DNA of 64,000 nucleotides, taken from assembly GCF_050624435.1 (NCBI RefSeq), contig NC_134535.1, forward strand, positions 123,739,731 to 123,803,730, in the 5' to 3' direction. The notes under the pieces were generated by a model that saw only the letters and a program-made list of their open reading frames with translations, ran no database searches and was not told where the DNA came from. Source of the DNA: Tenrec ecaudatus (Eukaryota; Chordata; Mammalia; Afrosoricida; Tenrecidae). The number at the start of each line of letters is the position of its first letter. The first letter of the stretch is position 1. The position numbers and the translations under genes were made by a program. Shown here piece by piece: positions 53,101-59,100 of the stretch.

Positions 53101-56100
53101 TTTTCTTTAATGACCAATGCTAGTTAGAAATAACAAACATAATTTTAAAGATTATGAAATAATTCATGTGTGCCATAAATCTGTTGTGTTCAAATTGAGA
53201 AAGAAGTGTATAAAATGTAAATAGAAAGACATGTTCTCTGTCCCAACAAAATTGAGATTTAAAATTTATCATTTTGAAGAACATGTGTCTGAATCAGAAC
53301 TGGATTTTCCCTCATATACTCAGTCATCTTTTGTTCTGTTTGCTCATCATCTGGTACGAGATCTAACTTTTATGGTCCTTAGCTTCTCATATTACTAGAC
53401 CTACCCTTTTCTAACTTTTAAATGCTACATGCATTTTCTTCTACATAAGTTATTTTAAATTTACCCATAATATAGCAAGTGATTAATACTATTCATCTTG
53501 AAGATAAATAAATGTATTTTGTTTCTCATCCACATCTCAAATATGTAATTCCAAACTACTAATCAATTCAGAAACACAAGCCAAGTATCATTTATCTGAT
53601 ACCAATATTTCTGATATAATTGCTATTTCACTCTAGTCCAAATCAGCTTCCAATTCAAAAATCATTAAAATTACCCACTGCTTTACTGAAACTAAATTCT
53701 TTTATGTTTCAAATCTTTAATAATTTTAAGAATAAGCTACTCAAACGTTCTTCACAAAAAGAAGGAACCAATAGATTCCTTAGCCAATGAATTTCGACAT
53801 ACCAAAACAGTCAAATCTATGAAAAAAATTCTGGGGAAAATGTCTTTAAGATCTTATTCATTTGTTCCCCAAAACCATTTTTTTGGGAACGAATGCACAT
53901 ATCATATCATTCCACAGTTCATTCACATTGAGCAGTGTTGTACAATTGCTACCACGATCCGTTCAAAACATTCTCTTCCTTCTTGAACTCCTTAGTTTCT
54001 GCCTCCCGTTACCACTTTCTCCCACTGTACCCCCAAGGAACCGTTATTCCATCCTGGATTTCATATGCTGATAACCAGAAAAACCGATCACCAAAATGCA
54101 AGGGGGTTACCCTCAATGACAAAACACATAATCCTCAATATAACAACAACCACAAAACAGTAACAGAAAATGTTAAAAACCAGATCAGGTCAAGGTGCCT
54201 CACAGAAGAGATCAGCTGGCAAAGCTTCCACCCTTCAAGTCAGGTGTACCCTTCTGATCGCCTCCAGTCAGCTCTTCAATGCACTCTCTGGTAACCACTT
54301 CATCCCCATCCCTCTGTTGGGGAGAAAGGGAAATCACTGGAGGCTCGTTCCCTGTGTAGATCTCACAAGTGGATCTTGGACTTCCACTGTCACCCACAGC
54401 CTTCTGAAAACCAGACTCTCACAGTTTAGGCTCTGTACTACTCCTTCCTTCGACTTCAGATTCTCCGATTTAAAATCCTTTGGTGACTGATGTTGGTGTG
54501 CTTCCTCCATGTGGACTGTGTTGACATCTCAATCAGGTGGCTGCTCATTTGGAAGCAAGCCTTTAAGAAGCTGGATGCTATTTAATCTGATAGCTGGGCA
54601 CCATCTAATTTTTTCACCATACTTTGCTCTAGCACCCATATCTTTTGTATTCCCTTCCGGAGGGTGAGAATAAGATCTTTCTCTTGTCCACAGTTCTGTG
54701 CTAGTGTTTTGAACCAGTCAACTCTTGAGATGCATTTTAAAGGACTTAATCAAAAATAACCCAATAAATTCTTGGTACTGACAAACGGTGCTACACTGTT
54801 TTAAGTGTTTCTAATTTCAAGAATTTTAAGTGTTTCTAATTTCAAGACTGGAAAATGAAGGCAATTTTAGCTGGCTGTTCTCAAGGATCTAATATTATTT
54901 TTCCAAGTATCATGCAGACTTATAAAGCCCAGTTGGAGTCATGGGATACATGTTGGGCTGCTACCTCAAGGTTAGCAGTCTGAAACCACCGGAGAAAAAT
55001 GAACCTTTTGACTACCATAAAGATTTTCAGGGTGGAAACCCCCCAGAGACAGTTCCACTTTTTTGTACAGGGTTGTTATGAATCAGAATCAACCCAATGG
55101 CAGTGATTCTGGTTTCTGAGTTTATCGTGCAGACTACAGACTTTCAACACATAAACACCTCATGGAGGTCAGCTATCCCAAGTCATGTGTCTTCCTTAGT
55201 TTAGGTGTCTTCATTTCCATTCAAAGATTACATCTATTTCAATGTGATAAAATAATAATAATCTATACATACCTGTTATGTAAGACATTACATGTAGAAA
55301 TCCTAAGTTAACTACAACCACATTTCCAGTTTATTCCTGAGATGTTTAACTAAACTTGTTTTTAAATAGGTGAAAAAAACGTAGACATGATGATCTAATC
55401 CTCAGGTGTCAAAGAATTTTGAGTTTATAACTATTATAACACATGTTATTAATAATGATGTTATTATCATATCATCTTTGCAGGTAAATTTAAGCTTCTC
55501 TTCAGCCCAGAGCATGCCAGCTTCAAACACCTACCTGAAGGTTAAAGGTTCACCCTTCTCCCTCTGTGCCCTGCATGCAGTGGACCAGAGTCTGATGCTA
55601 ATGAAACCGGAAGCTGAATTCTCACCTCAATCAGTGAGTCACATTTCAGTCTCGGGGGTCAGAGAAGATACAGACATGATCAGACCAATTTTGCAAGCTG
55701 TGATTTACAACTCCTAAGGACAATCTCTTCATAATGTCAGGCATAATTTAGCAAATTTACTATGAATTGGAATTTAATTCAGCTTTGCCACTGCCGTTGT
55801 TCAAGGTTCTTGACATAAACCTTCTGGTTGCATCTTCTGTTATTAATATATGATCAATGAAGGAGCAATCTTGAACATGAATATATTTCCTATGACTACC
55901 ACAGTGTCTACTGTGTAGGAGTTAGTTGATTCATTTTAATGAAGGAATGAATGAATGATAATACTTTAAGGAAGGAACATTACCCTAATTATTTGAATAA
56001 AGGAAATACAGTTAAATTAGAGTAAGTAACTAAAGAAAAAAACACAACAAAAATATATATGTCAGAGGTGGAAGTTAAACTGAATGCTTTTCAGGGACAG

Positions 56101-59100
56101 CTCCTAATTTTCCACATTTCAAGGTTTTATGTGAAATGCCAATTGTTTTCAGTTTTCTCTAAAATTGACTCATGTGGATTTTAAGTATGGTCAAACTGGT
56201 TTTAAGTATGGTTCCCAAAAGGTGGTGATTTGTTATCTTTCATTCAAATTTCCCTTTTAAAGAATGCAGCTCTTTAGCGCTTTCCTGAGAAGCCAACAAA
56301 TTATAGGATTTTCATTCATTCATTTAACTACTCACTACATCCTGACTACAGGATGGCACTGCGCTGTGAAGATGACTTCTACTAGTAAGCAATCCAGATG
56401 TGCTCTTTGACTACTTAGACTTATAGTATTGTGAGGTATTAGCACAAACAGCAACAAAACATAGCAATGCAATAATTCCTGGTTTTGTTAAATATTATGG
56501 AAGGCATATGTGATGGGATCACATCTAGACCCCTCCAAGGAGACCAACTGATATGAACATATTTAAAATTTACACATTAACAGCTAAAGTTAGTGATGAA
56601 AAAAACTGAATTCTACCAACTTCTTCAGTCTGAAATTGACCAAACATGTGATCAAGATGCATTAATAATTGCACTGGTAATTAAATGGGCAGCATTTCCC
56701 CAAGGACAAGGTTCTCAGTGGTTAAGAAAGAAGGAGAAATGGAACCAGGAAACAGGGAGGAAGTGGGATAAGCCATGCTACATTGTGAGCATCTCAATCA
56801 ATGAGATGAACGAAAATTTGTATGAATCGTTGAATATAAAACGGATGATCTACTCGGTAAACCACCCAAGTAACAGTAAAAAGTTAAAATTAAAATTGGA
56901 GCAGCTCATCTCTGTTCTACACGGTCTGTAGGACTTGGAATTGGCTCGGTACTTGGTTTGAGTTGGGGGGGCGGGTAGGTGGTTGTTTGACATCAAAATA
57001 GACTCTGAGACTTTGACCAATTCATGCAATCTCTAGGCATGTAACGTTGTTACTGCACAACATGATTAGTAACCATAACCTGTGATCTATCCCCACCAGG
57101 GTAAGAAGGGTGATACAGCTTGAAGAATACAATCGGTGTTGCTGAGTTAAACACACAGAAATGATTAAGCTGCCATGTATCCTGCTGGGTGTAGCATAGA
57201 AGCAAAGTTATTTAAATTATATATGCATACATACACTATCTATCTATATCTATAGATGATATAGATAGATATAGGTATGGGTATGGGTATGGGTGTAGAT
57301 GTAGATGTAGATATAGATTAGATATAGATATAGATATAGCTCCATGAACTTAAGTGTTTTTTTCCCATAAGGTAAACATGGAGATGTTTAAAACGCACCA
57401 GATTTGTTCAATGCTGTATTGAACATCATTAAATTTAAAGCAAACTTTTAAAAATTAAAAAAAAATTTGCTATCGTTGTTAGGTGTCCCTGAGTCACTTT
57501 TGACCCTGAGCGCTCCTCAGAGTACAGGGTGGAACCCCTGAAGTGGGGCTCACGCCTGTGGACCATTGAGTCACAGGTCACGAGGCTTGTCTTGTGAGGC
57601 ATCTAAAAGTAGTTTTGAGCTGTCAGTCTTTCAGTTAGTAGTTCAGTACAAAGTCATTTTCACTAACCAGGAATTTCTTCTTCCTTTGTTTCTTTTGGCA
57701 TGAATATTTTATTGTTCTTTTGTTTTTAATTCTAATAAATCATCTTATTGGAGGCTATTACAGCTCTTATAACAACCCATACCTCAATTATATCAAGCAC
57801 TTATGTACATATGTTACCACAATCATTTTCAAAACATTTTCATTCTACTTGAACCTGTGGTATAAGCTCCTCTTTGTTCTTCTCCATCCTCCACCCTCCC
57901 ACCCTCATGAACCCTATATAAATTATAAATTATTTGTATTTTTGTAATTTACACCATCTGCTTCATTCAAATTTCTGTTGTTCATCACCCTGGGGGTGGG
58001 GGGATAGGGGTTTTACATACTTCATTGTAATCAGTTCCCTCTTGCTCCCCACCTTCCCCCCTACCCTTATGGTATCACTACTCTCATTAGTAGTCCTGAG
58101 GGGTTTATCTGTCCTGGATTTTTTGTGTCAAGAACTCTTATCTGTACCAATGTACATGCTCCAGTCTAGCCGGATTTGTAAGGTAGAACTGGGGTCAAGA
58201 TAGTTGGGGGTAAGGAGTATTAAAGCCCACCTGGAAGAAGCACACCAGCCTGTGTGACCATGGGGTGTCGAAGGGATCAGGTATCAGGCATCAAAGAACC
58301 AAAATGCATATCATTGTGAATGAGGGGAAGTGCAGAGTGGAGACCCAAAGCTCATCTGTAGGCAACTGGACACCCCCTTACAGAAAGGTCATGAGAAGGA
58401 GATGAACCAGTCAGGGTGCAATGCATCAAGGATGAAATGTGCAACTTTCCCCTAGTTCTTAAATGCTTCCTCCACCCACCATCATGATCCTAATTCTACC
58501 TTACAAATCTGGTTAGACTAGAGGATGTACATTGGTACAGATAGGAACTGGAAACACAGGGAATCCAGGACTGATGATCACCAGTGATCTCACCAGTGGT
58601 GAGAGTTGCGATACCGGGAGGGTAGAGATAGGGTGGGGTAGAAAGGGGGAACCAATTGCAAGGATCTACATATAACCTCCTCCCTGGGGAATGGACAAAA
58701 GAAAAGTGGGTGAAGGGAGACATCAGACAGTATAAGATAAGACAAAATAATAATTTATAAATTACTAAGGGTTCATGAGGGGGGCAGGAGCAGGGTGGGA
58801 GGGGGGAAATGAGGAGCTGATATCAAGGGCTCAAGTAGAAAGAAAATGTTTTGAGAATGACGAGGGAAACAAATGTACAAATGTGCTTCACACAATGAAT
58901 GTATGTATGGATTGTGATAAGAATTGTACGAGCCCCCAGTAAAATCATTTAAGGAAAATCTAGAGGAATGTTGTGTTTTTTGTTGGTGCTCTATTGCACC
59001 CTGGCTGGCTCATCCCTTCCTTGTGACCGTTCTGTGAGGGGATGCCCGATTGTCTACAGAACGGCTATCGGTTTCAATTCCAACTCCCCTCATTCTCATC

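Noticed and set aside
56593..56931. 112-codon open frame in intron 15
   Set aside because: The same sequence family occurs in reverse at 20725-20925, next to L1 sequence, so it is an old L1 3' UTR and not a gene.
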